This document shows positions 1 through 6,952 of a stretch of 10,711 nucleotides of DNA, piece after piece (position 1 is the first letter of the stretch; each line of letters begins with the position of its first letter). Under the pieces are notes generated by a model, which saw only the letters and a list, made by a program, of their open reading frames with translations, was not told where the DNA came from and did no database searches. This stretch comes from Alphaproteobacteria bacterium. Lineage in GTDB: Bacteria; Pseudomonadota; Alphaproteobacteria; Sphingomonadales; Sphingomonadaceae. The DNA is taken from the NCBI GenBank assembly GCA_028293005.1, contig JAQGLH010000161.1, positions 1-10,711 of the forward strand. Direction: 5' to 3'. Position numbers and translations under genes: made by a program.

Positions 1-3
1 CCC

Positions 4-2091
4 ATGCTGCGGCAATATGAGCTTCTCGACAAGGTAAAGGCCTACGATCCGGATGCGGACGAGGCGATGATCAACCGTGCCTATGTCTTTTCGATGAAGT
101 CGCACGGCAGCCAGAAGCGCGCCTCGGGCGATCCCTATTACAGCCATCCGATCGAGGTCGCCGGCATCCTCACCGATCTTCATCTCGACGACGAGACCAT
201 CGCGACCGCTATCCTTCACGACACGATCGAAGATACGGTTGCGACGCCAGAGGAGATCGAGCGGCTGTTCGGCAAGAACGTGGCCCGGCTGGTCGATGGC
301 GTCACCAAGCTTTCGAAGATCGAGGCCGAGAGCGAGAACCAGCGGGCGGCCGAGAATCTCCGCAAGTTCCTGCTCGCCATGTCGGGCGATATCCGGGTGC
401 TGCTGGTCAAGCTCGCCGACCGGCTGCACAACATGCGGACGCTGCACTTCATCCGCTCGGAGGAAAAGCGCCGCCGGATCGCGCGCGAGACGATGGATAT
501 CTACGCCCCGCTTGCCGAACGGATCGGCATGTACGAGTTCATGACCGAGATGCAGACCTTGTCGTTCCGCGAGCTGGAGCCCGACGCTTATGCCTCGATC
601 TCACGCCGGCTCGAGCAGCTTCATAGCGGCGGTGAGGATCTGATCGAGCGCATCGGCAAGGGCCTCAAGGCGCATCTCGAGGCGAACGGCGTTGAAGCCC
701 AGGTCCAAGGCCGGGAAAAACATCCTTATTCGATCTGGCGCAAGATGGCGGAGCGCCATGTCAGCTTCGAGCAATTATCGGACATCATGGCGTTCCGCGC
801 GGTCGTCGACAACGTCGAGGATTGCTATCGAACGCTCGGCCTCATCCACCAGCGCTGGCCGATGGTGCCCGGGCGGTTCAAGGATTTCATCTCGACGCCC
901 AAGCGCAACGGCTATCAGTCGCTCCACACGTCGATCATCCACGACGAGCAGGTGCGCATCGAAATCCAGATCCGCACGCGCGAGATGCATGCCCGCGCCG
1001 AGCACGGCCTCGCCGCGCACTGGGCCTATAAGGAAGGCGAGGTCGCTGCCACCACGCAGCATCCCTGGATCGCCGACCTGATCGAGATCCTCGACCATGC
1101 CGGAAGCGCCGAGGAGCTGCTCGAGCATACGCGGATGGCGATGTACCAGGACAGGATCTTCGCCTTCACGCCGAAAGGGGAGCTGATCCAGCTCCCCAAG
1201 GGCGCGACGCCGGTCGATTTCGCTTATGCGGTGCACACCGACCTCGGCGATCAGACGGTCGGCGCGAAGATCAACGGCCGGGTGATGCCGTTGCGCACGC
1301 CGCTCGAAAACGGCGATCAGGTCGAGATCCTCGTCTCAAAGGCGCAGCATCCGCAGCCGGCGTGGCTGAGCTTCGTCGTCACCGGCAAGGCGCGGGCGAA
1401 AATCCGCCGCTTCGTCAAATCCAAGGAGCGCGAGGAAACCGTCGCGCTGGGCCGCAAGATCTTCGACGAGATCGTCCAGCGCCTTCCGCGCGCTTTGGGA
1501 TGGGAAGCGATGGCCGAGGCGCTCAAGCGGCTCAACCTCCACGATGACGCCGCATTGATGGAAGCGATCGCGCTCAAGCGCGTCGACGACGTCGCGGTGA
1601 TGGAAGCCTTGTTGCCCGGCTCGACCGGCAAGGACGGCGTCAAGGCGCTGCCGCAGCGGCAGGCAATCTCGATCAAGGGGCTGACCCCCGGCGTGGCGTT
1701 CGACCTGGCGGAATGCTGTCACCCGATCCCCGGCGACCGGATCGTCGGTCTGCGCCGCGAGGGCACCGGGATCGAGGTGCACACGATCGGCTGCGAGCGG
1801 CTCGCCGACGGCATCGACGCCGACTGGGTCGATCTCGCCTGGGGTGACGAATCGGACGGTGGCACGGCGCGGCTGTGCGTGGTGATCAAGAACGAGCCCG
1901 GCTCGCTGGCCGGAATTGCCGGCGTGATGGGAAGCCATGGCGCCAACATCGTCAGCCTCGACCAGACCAGCCGCGACGGCAGCTTCCATACCTTCCATCT
2001 CGATATCGAGGTGCATGACGTCCAGCATCTAATGCGGATCCTCGCGGCGCTGCGGGCGAGCGACGTCGTGTCGAGCGCAGAGCGGCTTTAG
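4..2091 (+). CDS. rsh: Bifunctional (p)ppGpp synthetase / 3'-pyrophosphohydrolase (RelA/SpoT homologue, long form)
   Basis: Makes and degrades the alarmone (p)ppGpp in the cytoplasm, the core of the stringent response. The 695 residues show the full long-RSH order. The HD hydrolase domain is near residues 25-180, with H48, the HDTIED motif at 72-77, and the conserved D139 and N143 of the LADRLHN stretch. The synthetase domain is near 235-345, with YSIW at 242-245, D260, the RFKD motif at 291-294 and E320. RFKD is the RXKD form typical of bifunctional enzymes, not the EXDD form of synthetase-only RelA. A TGS domain starts near 383, a Cys-Cys-His-Pro segment of the zinc-finger region is at 571-574, and an ACT domain spans about 622-695. 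All catalytic motifs are intact, so it should be active both ways. The ATG lies three bases into the window, so its ribosome binding site is not visible, but the N-terminus looks complete for the family. It converges on the downstream metalloprotease gene. Confidence 0.96.
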   Translation: MLRQYELLDKVKAYDPDADEAMINRAYVFSMKSHGSQKRASGDPYYSHPIEVAGILTDLHLDDETIATAILHDTIEDTVATPEEIERLFGKNVARLVDGVTKLSKIEAESENQRAAENLRKFLLAMSGDIRVLLVKLADRLHNMRTLHFIRSEEKRRRIARETMDIYAPLAERIGMYEFMTEMQTLSFRELEPDAYASISRRLEQLHSGGEDLIERIGKGLKAHLEANGVEAQVQGREKHPYSIWRKMAERHVSFEQLSDIMAFRAVVDNVEDCYRTLGLIHQRWPMVPGRFKDFISTPKRNGYQSLHTSIIHDEQVRIEIQIRTREMHARAEHGLAAHWAYKEGEVAATTQHPWIADLIEILDHAGSAEELLEHTRMAMYQDRIFAFTPKGELIQLPKGATPVDFAYAVHTDLGDQTVGAKINGRVMPLRTPLENGDQVEILVSKAQHPQPAWLSFVVTGKARAKIRRFVKSKEREETVALGRKIFDEIVQRLPRALGWEAMAEALKRLNLHDDAALMEAIALKRVDDVAVMEALLPGSTGKDGVKALPQRQAISIKGLTPGVAFDLAECCHPIPGDRIVGLRREGTGIEVHTIGCERLADGIDADWVDLAWGDESDGGTARLCVVIKNEPGSLAGIAGVMGSHGANIVSLDQTSRDGSFHTFHLDIEVHDVQHLMRILAALRASDVVSSAERL

Positions 2092-2177
2092 GCGCCGCCG
2101 GCTCGGCTGTTGGCCTTCAGGGGCGCGGCTCGGTTCGCCTGCTCGTTTCGGCCCGTTTCGCTCCAGGGCCGCTTCAC

Positions 2178-3203
2178 CTAAGGCCGCTTTACCCCTGGCG
2201 GCTTCGCCTCGGGCTGGCTTGCCGGCGAGCCAGTCGCCGTTCGCGGCTGTCGCTCGAGCTCAGCCACCGCTTCCGCGACGAAACGCTCGCGCGCCTGCAG
2301 CCCCGGGTGCGTCCGAAACAGCGGCAGCCGGATGCCCTGAGCGGCGTAAAAGCGCCGCCAGAAGGCGGTCGCCGCGGAAATGTCATAACCGGCCGCCCAG
2401 GCGAGCTTGAGGCCGAGCCGATCCGCTTCCTCTTCGGTCGCCCTGATTCGCGACGCGTCCTTGCCGAAGCCGCGGAAAATGCCGCCGGAGACTCCTTGAT
2501 CCTCGAGGCGGCGCTTGTGACCGAGTATGTTGTGCGACAGCTCGTGGCCAAGGACGATCGCGAGTTCGTCATCATTCTTGGTGAAGTCGAGCAGACGGGT
2601 CGTCGGAATAACATAGCTGCCATCGGCGAAGGCGTTGAACTGGGTCGAGCGGGCGAGGCGGACTCGCACCGGGCAGCCGGCCACTGGCTTCAGCGTGGCA
2701 TCATGCTCGCGCCCCGCATGCAGCACCCGCAACACTGCCGGGCCACGGCGAAGCTGCGCTTCGAGCTGCGCCTCGCTTGCCTCGACCATCTTGCGCCATT
2801 TGTCCCTGTCCTTTTCCGCGGCCATCGCCCTGGGATCCGGGAAGCTTGTTCCATTGACGGCGAGCAGCACGTCGCCGGCCACCAATCCCGCGCGCGCCGC
2901 CGGGCTATCGGCGACCGTCGCAAGCACCCCTGGGCCACGGTCGAGCGCATGAAGCTCGATCTGCACGCGGCGGCCATCGGCATCATATTCCGGAAGGTGA
3001 TGAAGCAGCAGCCCGGTGAGCGGGAACGAAGCGGCGCAGAAACGCGCTCCTGCCGTGCCCAGGCGATAGGCGATTGTTGCGATTCTGAGATCCGCCTCGC
3101 GCAATGTCGACGCGGGCTGCGCTGGCGCCGCAGGGCCAAAGCAGAGCGCCGCCGGCATGGCCATGATCAGAACTGCGCGCCGAAGCGCGGCCACAGGGTT
3201 CAT
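2178..3203 (-). CDS. Exported M48-family zinc metalloprotease with internal PDZ domain
   Basis: Predicted periplasmic or membrane-associated peptidase, perhaps in envelope protein quality control. The 341 residues begin with a signal peptide (about 1-28, hydrophobic VLIMAMPAAL core, AxA-like site near 25-28). A PDZ-like segment lies at about 65-175, with LATVADSPAARAGLVAGD and LLAVNG. The M48 catalytic core then has HELSH at 220-224 (two zinc-ligand His and the catalytic Glu), EEEAD at 257-261 with the third ligand Glu, and the FRTHP motif near 296-300. The C-terminal 20-25 residues are Pro/Ala-rich and low in complexity. A PDZ ahead of the protease core suggests substrate recognition by exposed C-termini, which is inference. 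The ATG start is preceded only by a weak purine stretch. A weak promoter-like pair (TTGGCG, 17 bp, TAAAGC) lies at 3262-3234 on this strand. It ends 87 bp from the convergent (p)ppGpp synthetase gene. The family is secure, the substrate unknown. Confidence 0.9.
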   Translation of the reverse strand: MNPVAALRRAVLIMAMPAALCFGPAAPAQPASTLREADLRIATIAYRLGTAGARFCAASFPLTGLLLHHLPEYDADGRRVQIELHALDRGPGVLATVADSPAARAGLVAGDVLLAVNGTSFPDPRAMAAEKDRDKWRKMVEASEAQLEAQLRRGPAVLRVLHAGREHDATLKPVAGCPVRVRLARSTQFNAFADGSYVIPTTRLLDFTKNDDELAIVLGHELSHNILGHKRRLEDQGVSGGIFRGFGKDASRIRATEEEADRLGLKLAWAAGYDISAATAFWRRFYAAQGIRLPLFRTHPGLQARERFVAEAVAELERQPRTATGSPASQPEAKPPGVKRP

Positions 3204-3288
3204 CGGTTGGCTGCTCGTGTTGCAAGCGCCGCGGCTTTATTGCGTATCGGCGGCCGCGCCAAACCGACAGGCTGAGCTCGGCCGGGCC

Positions 3289-3321
3289 CGATCATGGGCC
3301 GATCATGGGCCGATCATGCGG
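3289..3321. repeat. Three tandem copies of an 11-bp unit (CGATCATGGGC)
   Basis: Two perfect copies at 3289-3299 and 3300-3310 are followed by a third with two mismatches at 3311-3321. They lie about 90 bp upstream of the metalloprotease start, outside any credible gene. The 11-bp period is close to one helical turn, so repeated binding of a regulator on one DNA face is possible. A simple slippage repeat is equally possible. Confidence 0.7.
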
Positions 3322-3357
3322 ATGTGGCGCGGCGCGAGCAAACGCACAGGCGCATAA

Positions 3358-3403
3358 ACAGAGGAAGCCGGATGTGGGAACCCACACCCGGCCGAAACTC
3401 TGT
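3358..3403 (-). terminator. Hairpin terminator downstream of the 78-residue mini-protein gene
   Basis: An inverted repeat at 3367-3392 forms a 12-position stem: arm 3367-3378, two central bases, arm 3381-3392. The only non-Watson-Crick position becomes a G-U wobble on the minus-strand transcript. A second pairing, ACAGAG at 3358-3363 with CTCTGT at 3398-3403, can extend the structure across a small internal loop. On the minus strand the stem is followed by TTCCTCTGTTT, a short imperfect T-rich tail. It lies 28 bp past the stop codon of the mini-protein gene. The strong stem and placement argue for a terminator, though the T tract is weak. Confidence 0.7.
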
Positions 3404-3420
3404 CTACCCTGACCGTGTTG

Positions 3421-3657
3421 TTACGGGCTGACTGGCTTGTCGTTGTTGTCGTCAAGCAGAACCCAAAGGCCGAGGCCAGCCGCCACCAGGGCGAGGATGA
3501 TGACGATCATGTTGCCACCTTCCAACTGCATGCCCTTGACGGTTTCAGCTTGGACACTGGCGCGAGCCGCTGCGGACGACGCTGACGAAGCAGCCATAGC
3601 CGGCGTTGCCATCAAGGCAACGGAGGCAGTGGCAGCGATTATTCCCTTAAACACCAC
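3421..3657 (-). CDS. Small exported single-pass protein with Asp/Asn-rich C-terminus ending PVSP
   Basis: 78 residues, function unknown. Residues 1-22 form a signal peptide (Lys4, hydrophobic GIIAATASVALMA, AMA cleavage site at 20-22). A Ser/Ala-rich segment follows (23-37), then a short linker with GGN and one membrane helix (about 50-68). The tail is acidic and polar, DDNNDKPVSP. The reading frame stays open to an ATG at 3801, but that 48-residue extension is Arg-rich and would bury the signal peptide. The GTG at 3657 has GGGAG at 3669-3665, seven bases upstream, so I chose it; a second GTG follows at once. Sphingomonads carry several short exported proteins with this layout and a similar tail, as I recall. 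Their role is not known to me; envelope assembly or protein sorting is only a guess. It is followed by a good terminator and is probably transcribed alone. Confidence 0.8.
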   Translation of the reverse strand: MVFKGIIAATASVALMATPAMAASSASSAAARASVQAETVKGMQLEGGNMIVIILALVAAGLGLWVLLDDNNDKPVSP

Positions 3658-3664
3658 GTTTCTT

Positions 3665-3669
3665 CTCCC
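3665..3669 (-). promoter_or_regulatory. Ribosome binding site that fixes a GTG start
   Basis: GGGAG on the minus strand lies seven bases upstream of the GTG at 3657. It decides the start of the 78-residue mini-protein, whose frame has an upstream ATG at 3801 without signal-peptide-compatible coding. Confidence 0.7.
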
Positions 3670-3674
3670 TTCGT

Positions 3675-3688
3675 ACTCAATTCTGAGT
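3675..3688 (-). repeat. Short inverted repeat in the leader of the mini-protein gene
   Basis: ACTCA and TGAGT (3675-3679 and 3684-3688) flank a four-base loop, just upstream of the ribosome binding site of the minus-strand mini-protein. A second inverted repeat, AATTGG/CCAATT at 3718-3723 and 3732-3737 with an 8-bp spacer, lies 30 bp further upstream. Both fall in a locally AT-richer stretch. They could be operator half-sites or leader RNA hairpins; five- and six-base arms are short enough for chance. Confidence 0.4.
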
Positions 3689-3781
3689 CTTTGGTTCGCC
3701 CTCATCCTAACCACGCGAATTGGAATGTCTACCAATTTCGCCTCTGATCCGGACCTTCTGCGCGGCCTACCGTCGAACGTC

Positions 3782-3811
3782 CTAACAAACCGCAAAAGCA
3801 AACGCGGTCAA
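3782..3811 (-). promoter_or_regulatory. Candidate sigma-70-type promoter for the mini-protein gene
   Basis: On the minus strand, TTGACC (3811-3806) is a five-of-six match to the -35 consensus. After 18 bp comes TGTTAG (3787-3782), a three-of-six match to -10. Transcription would start near 3775 and give a leader of about 120 bases containing the two inverted repeats described nearby. The weak -10 makes this tentative. Confidence 0.25.
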
Positions 3812-3925
3812 GCTGCAAAAGTTCAGGCGGGCACCCGCGGGCCGTAATAAGCGATCACTGTGGCTTTTGGGCGGCATGGACAGGAACGTCAAATTGCGGA
3901 CATAGAGCCGTTGGAACCACGCATC

Positions 3926-3930
3926 GGAGG
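3926..3930 (+). promoter_or_regulatory. Ribosome binding site fixing the start of the secreted 184-residue protein
   Basis: A consensus GGAGG ends seven bases before the ATG at 3938. An in-frame ATG at 3860 would add 26 charged residues ahead of the signal peptide and has no comparable site. Confidence 0.75.
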
Positions 3931-3937
3931 TGCACGG

Positions 3938-4492
3938 ATGGGAATTGGTGGCGCGGCTCGCGCTCGGATATCTCTGCTGCTCGCGGCGCTCTTTTTCCTT
4001 CTCGCATCTGCACCTGGCCACGCGGCAGTCGTCTTGTCCTTCTACAGCAAGGAGCTCGGAGCGACCTTCCCGCACGCCTTCATACGCCTCGAGGGGATTA
4101 CCGATGCGACCGGAGAGCCGGTCGATACGAATTTCGGATTTACCGCCAAGACCGTCAGCCCCGCGATCCTGATGGGGTCGGTCGGAGGCGAGATCGTCAA
4201 TTCGAAGCCGTCCTACGTTGCCAAGAGCGATCGCCATTTCTCGTTCGCGCTCAGCGACGAGGAATATGCGACAGTGCTCCGGACGGTCGAAAAATGGCGC
4301 AACTTCAAACAGCCCTCGTACAATCTCAATCGCCGCAACTGCGTGTTTTTCGTGGCCGACATGGCGGCGGTGCTTGGGATGAAAGCGGATACGCCCAAGG
4401 AGCTGATGAAGAAGCCGAGATCCTACATTCAGTCGCTGCTGCGCGCGAATCGGGAATGGCTTGAGAAGCGGGGCGCCTCGATCGCCGATTGA
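3938..4492 (+). CDS. Secreted protein of unknown function, possibly a permuted papain-fold (NlpC/P60- or DUF4105-like) enzyme
   Basis: 184 residues. The N-terminus is a signal peptide (Arg-containing start, hydrophobic ISLLLAALFFLLA, likely cleavage after GHA at 27-29 or one residue later), so the mature protein is about 155 residues in the periplasm or outside. It begins with a strand-like AVVLSFYS, then FPHAFIRLEG with H46, a DTNFGFTAK segment, RHFSF with H100, and an NRRNCVFFVADMA motif with N134 and C135. The order His in a strand, then Asn-Cys at the start of a helix, recalls circularly permuted NlpC/P60-type and DUF4105-type cysteine hydrolases. This is a pattern resemblance, not a proven homology. 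The C-terminus is basic and helical. It reads toward the UDP-sugar dehydrogenase 96 bp downstream and could be cotranscribed with it. No function is claimed. Confidence 0.8.
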   Translation: MGIGGAARARISLLLAALFFLLASAPGHAAVVLSFYSKELGATFPHAFIRLEGITDATGEPVDTNFGFTAKTVSPAILMGSVGGEIVNSKPSYVAKSDRHFSFALSDEEYATVLRTVEKWRNFKQPSYNLNRRNCVFFVADMAAVLGMKADTPKELMKKPRSYIQSLLRANREWLEKRGASIAD

Positions 4493-4588
4493 TCGCTGCT
4501 TGCGCCGCGCGCCGCGCTTGCCATAGGACTTCGGGGGGGCATCATCAGCCAGCGGCATTCCGCCGCGCCACCTCGAGCGTGAGACCCG

Positions 4589-5866
4589 ATGACTTTGACC
4601 AGCAAGGACCGGATCGTCGTGATTGGGCTCGGCTATGTCGGCCTGCCGCTGGCGGTGGCGCTGGCGCGCAGCTTCGATGTGACCGGGCTCGACATCGACG
4701 GCAGTCGCGTCGCCGAGCTCAAGGCGGGCAAGGACCGCACTCGCGAGGTCGAACCGGAGCTGCTCGCCGCGTCGACGCTCAAGCTGAGCGACGATCCGCG
4801 CCTATGCAACGGCGCGGACATTTTCATCGTCACGGTGCCGACGCCGGTCGATGCCGCGAACCAGCCTGATCTTGGTCCCATCATCGCGGCCACCGAAACG
4901 GTTGCACGCCTGCTCGATCCGGCGAGGCGACCGATCATCGTCTATGAAAGCACCGTTTATCCCGGGGTGACCGAGACCATTTGCGGTCCGCTGATCGAGA
5001 AGGTCTCACGCTTGGTTCGCGGCCGCGACTTCTTCCTCGGCTATTCGCCCGAACGCATCAATCCCGGTGACCGCGAGCATAGTATCGATCGCATCGTCAA
5101 GGTCGTCGCCGGCGAGAATGCGGAGGTCACCGAGCGGCTGGCGGCGCTTTACGGCAAGGTGACCAGCGCCGGTGTCTTCCGCGCCGCCTCGATCAAGGCC
5201 GCCGAAGCCGCCAAGGTGATCGAAAATGCTCAGCGCGACATCAACATCGCCTTCATGAACGAAATCACCCAGATCTTCGCAAAGCTCGACATTTCGATCT
5301 GGGATGTGCTCGAGGCGGCGGGCACCAAATGGAACTTCCTGCGCTTCCAGCCCGGCCTGGTCGGCGGACATTGCATCGGGGTCGACCCATATTATCTGAG
5401 CTATCGCGCGCAACAGCTCGGCCAGGAGCCGGACGTGATCCTCGCCGGCCGCTCGATCAACGACCGGATGGGGCGGTGGGTCGCCGATCAGCTCCACGCC
5501 CGCCGCGGCGCGCCGGGTTCGGTGCTGGTGATGGGGCTGACCTTCAAGGAAAACGTCCCGGACCTCCGCAACAGTCGAGTGATCGACGTCGTCGAGCGGC
5601 TCAAGGAGCTTGGCCACGCCGTCACCGTCCACGATGCGATGGCGGATCCGGCGCAGGCACAGCACGAATATGGCATTGCCCTTGCCTCGGACGCGCTGGC
5701 ACATTCGTACGACATCGTTCTCGTCGCGGTCCCGCACGAGGCGTACGGCGCACTCGAGGATGCCCAGGTAATCGGCATGATCGCCGACGGCGGGTTGCTC
5801 GCCGACCTCAAGAATCTCTACGGAAAGCGGCAGCTGGCCGGATCGTTCAGGCGCTGGACGTTATAG
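4589..5866 (+). CDS. tviB: UDP-N-acetylhexosamine 6-dehydrogenase, TviB/WbpO type (nucleotide-sugar dehydrogenase)
   Basis: NAD-dependent, two-step oxidation of a UDP-hexose C6 alcohol to the carboxylate, supplying an acidic sugar for a surface polysaccharide. The 425 residues match the UDP-glucose/GDP-mannose dehydrogenase family throughout. The Rossmann motif GLGYVG is at 13-18 and a second strand ends in GLDID. FLGYSPERINPGD is typical of the TviB/WbpA branch. The catalytic K209 and N213 sit in KVIEN, with a further conserved K203 before them. The catalytic Cys262 is in GGHCIGVDPYYL. The C-terminal domain has GLTFKENVPDLRNS. The PERINPGD and GGHCIGVDPYYL forms point to UDP-GlcNAc or UDP-GalNAc rather than UDP-glucose, but sequence alone does not settle this. 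The ATG has only a weak GTGAG upstream; starting later would remove part of the nucleotide-binding fold. It converges on an epimerase gene 51 bp away. Confidence 0.92.
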   Translation: MTLTSKDRIVVIGLGYVGLPLAVALARSFDVTGLDIDGSRVAELKAGKDRTREVEPELLAASTLKLSDDPRLCNGADIFIVTVPTPVDAANQPDLGPIIAATETVARLLDPARRPIIVYESTVYPGVTETICGPLIEKVSRLVRGRDFFLGYSPERINPGDREHSIDRIVKVVAGENAEVTERLAALYGKVTSAGVFRAASIKAAEAAKVIENAQRDINIAFMNEITQIFAKLDISIWDVLEAAGTKWNFLRFQPGLVGGHCIGVDPYYLSYRAQQLGQEPDVILAGRSINDRMGRWVADQLHARRGAPGSVLVMGLTFKENVPDLRNSRVIDVVERLKELGHAVTVHDAMADPAQAQHEYGIALASDALAHSYDIVLVAVPHEAYGALEDAQVIGMIADGGLLADLKNLYGKRQLAGSFRRWTL

Positions 5867-5886
5867 GCGTTTTTCGCGCTGACGCG

Positions 5887-5906
5887 GTGGCGGCACCGGC
5901 CGCCGC
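5887..5906. terminator. GC-rich hairpin in the 51-bp gap between two convergent genes
   Basis: GTGGCGGC at 5887-5894 pairs with GCCGCCGC at 5899-5906 around an ACCG loop (eight pairs, one a wobble). Neither side has a proper T tract, so it is not a textbook intrinsic terminator. It is the only strong structure available to end either gene. Confidence 0.35.
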
Positions 5907-5917
5907 GAGCGTCCAAA

Positions 5918-6916
5918 TCAGAGCCCATGGTAGCTGCGGTACCAGTCGACGAAACGCGGAATGCCGACATCGATCGAGGTTGAGGGCTCGAAGCCGAGAT
6001 CGCGCTGGATCGCGCTGATGTCGGCATAAGTCTCGCGGACGTCGCCCGGCTGCATCGGCAGCAGCCTTTTTTCCGCCTTGCGGCCGCACGCCTGCTCGAT
6101 CAGCTCGATCATCCTGCTGAGCTCTTCGGATCTGTGGTTGCCGATATTGTAGAGCCGGTGCGGGGCCTTGCTGCCGCCGGCCTTTGGCGCGCCATCATCG
6201 GGCGGCGGGTTGTCGAGCGCCGCCACCACGCCGGTCACGATGTCATCGATATAGGTGAAATCGCGGCGCATATTGCCTTCGCCGAACACGTCGATCGGCT
6301 CGCCCGCGTAGATCGCCTTGACGAACAGCCACATCGCCATGTCCGGGCGTCCCCATGGGCCGTAGACCGTGAAGAAGCGCAGGCCGGTCTGCGGAAGGCG
6401 ATAGAGGTGGGCGTAGGTCTCGCTCATCAGCTCGTCCGCTTTCTTGGTCGCCGCGTAGAGCGAAAGCGGGTGGTCCACCCGGTCTTCGACCCGAAAGGGC
6501 AGCGTCTCGTTGCCGCCATAGACCGACGACGAGGATGCATAGACGAGCTGCGAGGAGCGGCGCGCACGGGCGATCTCGAGCAGGTTGAGATGGCCGAGCA
6601 GGTTGGAGCGCGCATAAGCGAGCGGGTTTTCGATCGAGTAGCGCACGCCGGCCTGCGCGCCGAGGTGGACGATCTTGTCGAACTCCAGCCGCTCCAGCCC
6701 CTGCCGCAGCGCCCGCTCGTCGGCGAAATCGACCTCCACCATGTGGAAGCTGTCGCCATGGGCCTCGCCGAGCCTGGCGACCCGATCACGCTTGAGCTGG
6801 ACGCTGTAGTAATCGTTGAAATTATCGAGGCCGATGACCGGCTCGCCGCGCGCGAGCAGTCTTTGGGTGACGTGAGAGCCGATAAAGCCGGCCGCGCCGG
6901 TCACCAATATAGTCAT
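5918..6916 (-). CDS. NAD-dependent nucleotide-sugar epimerase, UDP-glucuronate 4-epimerase type
   Basis: Extended short-chain dehydrogenase of 332 residues, cytoplasmic. It inverts C4 of a UDP-sugar through a keto intermediate. The NAD motif GAAGFIG is at 7-13. GLDNFNDYYSVQLKRDR (about 29-45) is the signature stretch of UDP-glucuronate 4-epimerases. SSSSVYGG lies near 128-135 with the catalytic Ser, and Y154 and K158 form YAATK. RFFTVYGPWGRPDMA and FTYIDDIV follow, as in the family. Standing next to a UDP-sugar 6-dehydrogenase, it probably acts on that enzyme's acidic product, giving a galacturonate or N-acetylgalactosaminuronate donor. The start ATG lacks a recognisable Shine-Dalgarno (AAAGCGACCCTTA upstream), but the NAD motif begins at residue 7, so a later start is impossible. 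It is transcribed divergently from the priming sugar transferase across a 227-bp region. Confidence 0.92.
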   Translation of the reverse strand: MTILVTGAAGFIGSHVTQRLLARGEPVIGLDNFNDYYSVQLKRDRVARLGEAHGDSFHMVEVDFADERALRQGLERLEFDKIVHLGAQAGVRYSIENPLAYARSNLLGHLNLLEIARARRSSQLVYASSSSVYGGNETLPFRVEDRVDHPLSLYAATKKADELMSETYAHLYRLPQTGLRFFTVYGPWGRPDMAMWLFVKAIYAGEPIDVFGEGNMRRDFTYIDDIVTGVVAALDNPPPDDGAPKAGGSKAPHRLYNIGNHRSEELSRMIELIEQACGRKAEKRLLPMQPGDVRETYADISAIQRDLGFEPSTSIDVGIPRFVDWYRSYHGL

Positions 6917-6952
6917 TAAGGGTCGCTTTTCGTGGAAGAACCGGGGAGCATT

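Noticed and set aside
1336..2028. A 230-residue minus-strand frame inside the (p)ppGpp synthetase gene
   Set aside because: The plus-strand frame has intact family domains throughout, so this is a codon-bias shadow.
2092..2177. Possible bidirectional terminator between the convergent synthetase and protease genes
   Set aside because: The stretch is GC-rich with small repeats of GGCCGCTT, but I could not find a convincing stem with a T tract.
2307..3275. A 322-residue open frame on the plus strand
   Set aside because: Antisense to the metalloprotease with its HELSH and EEEAD motifs; composition is Arg/Ala-rich and featureless.
3658..3801. N-terminal extension of the mini-protein to the ATG at 3801
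   Set aside because: The added 48 residues are Arg-rich and would place the signal peptide internally. The GTG at 3657 has a good ribosome binding site.
3782..4558. A 258-residue open frame on the minus strand
   Set aside because: Antisense to the secreted protein, which has a signal peptide and ribosome binding site. The shadow translation is charged and shows no recognisable fold.
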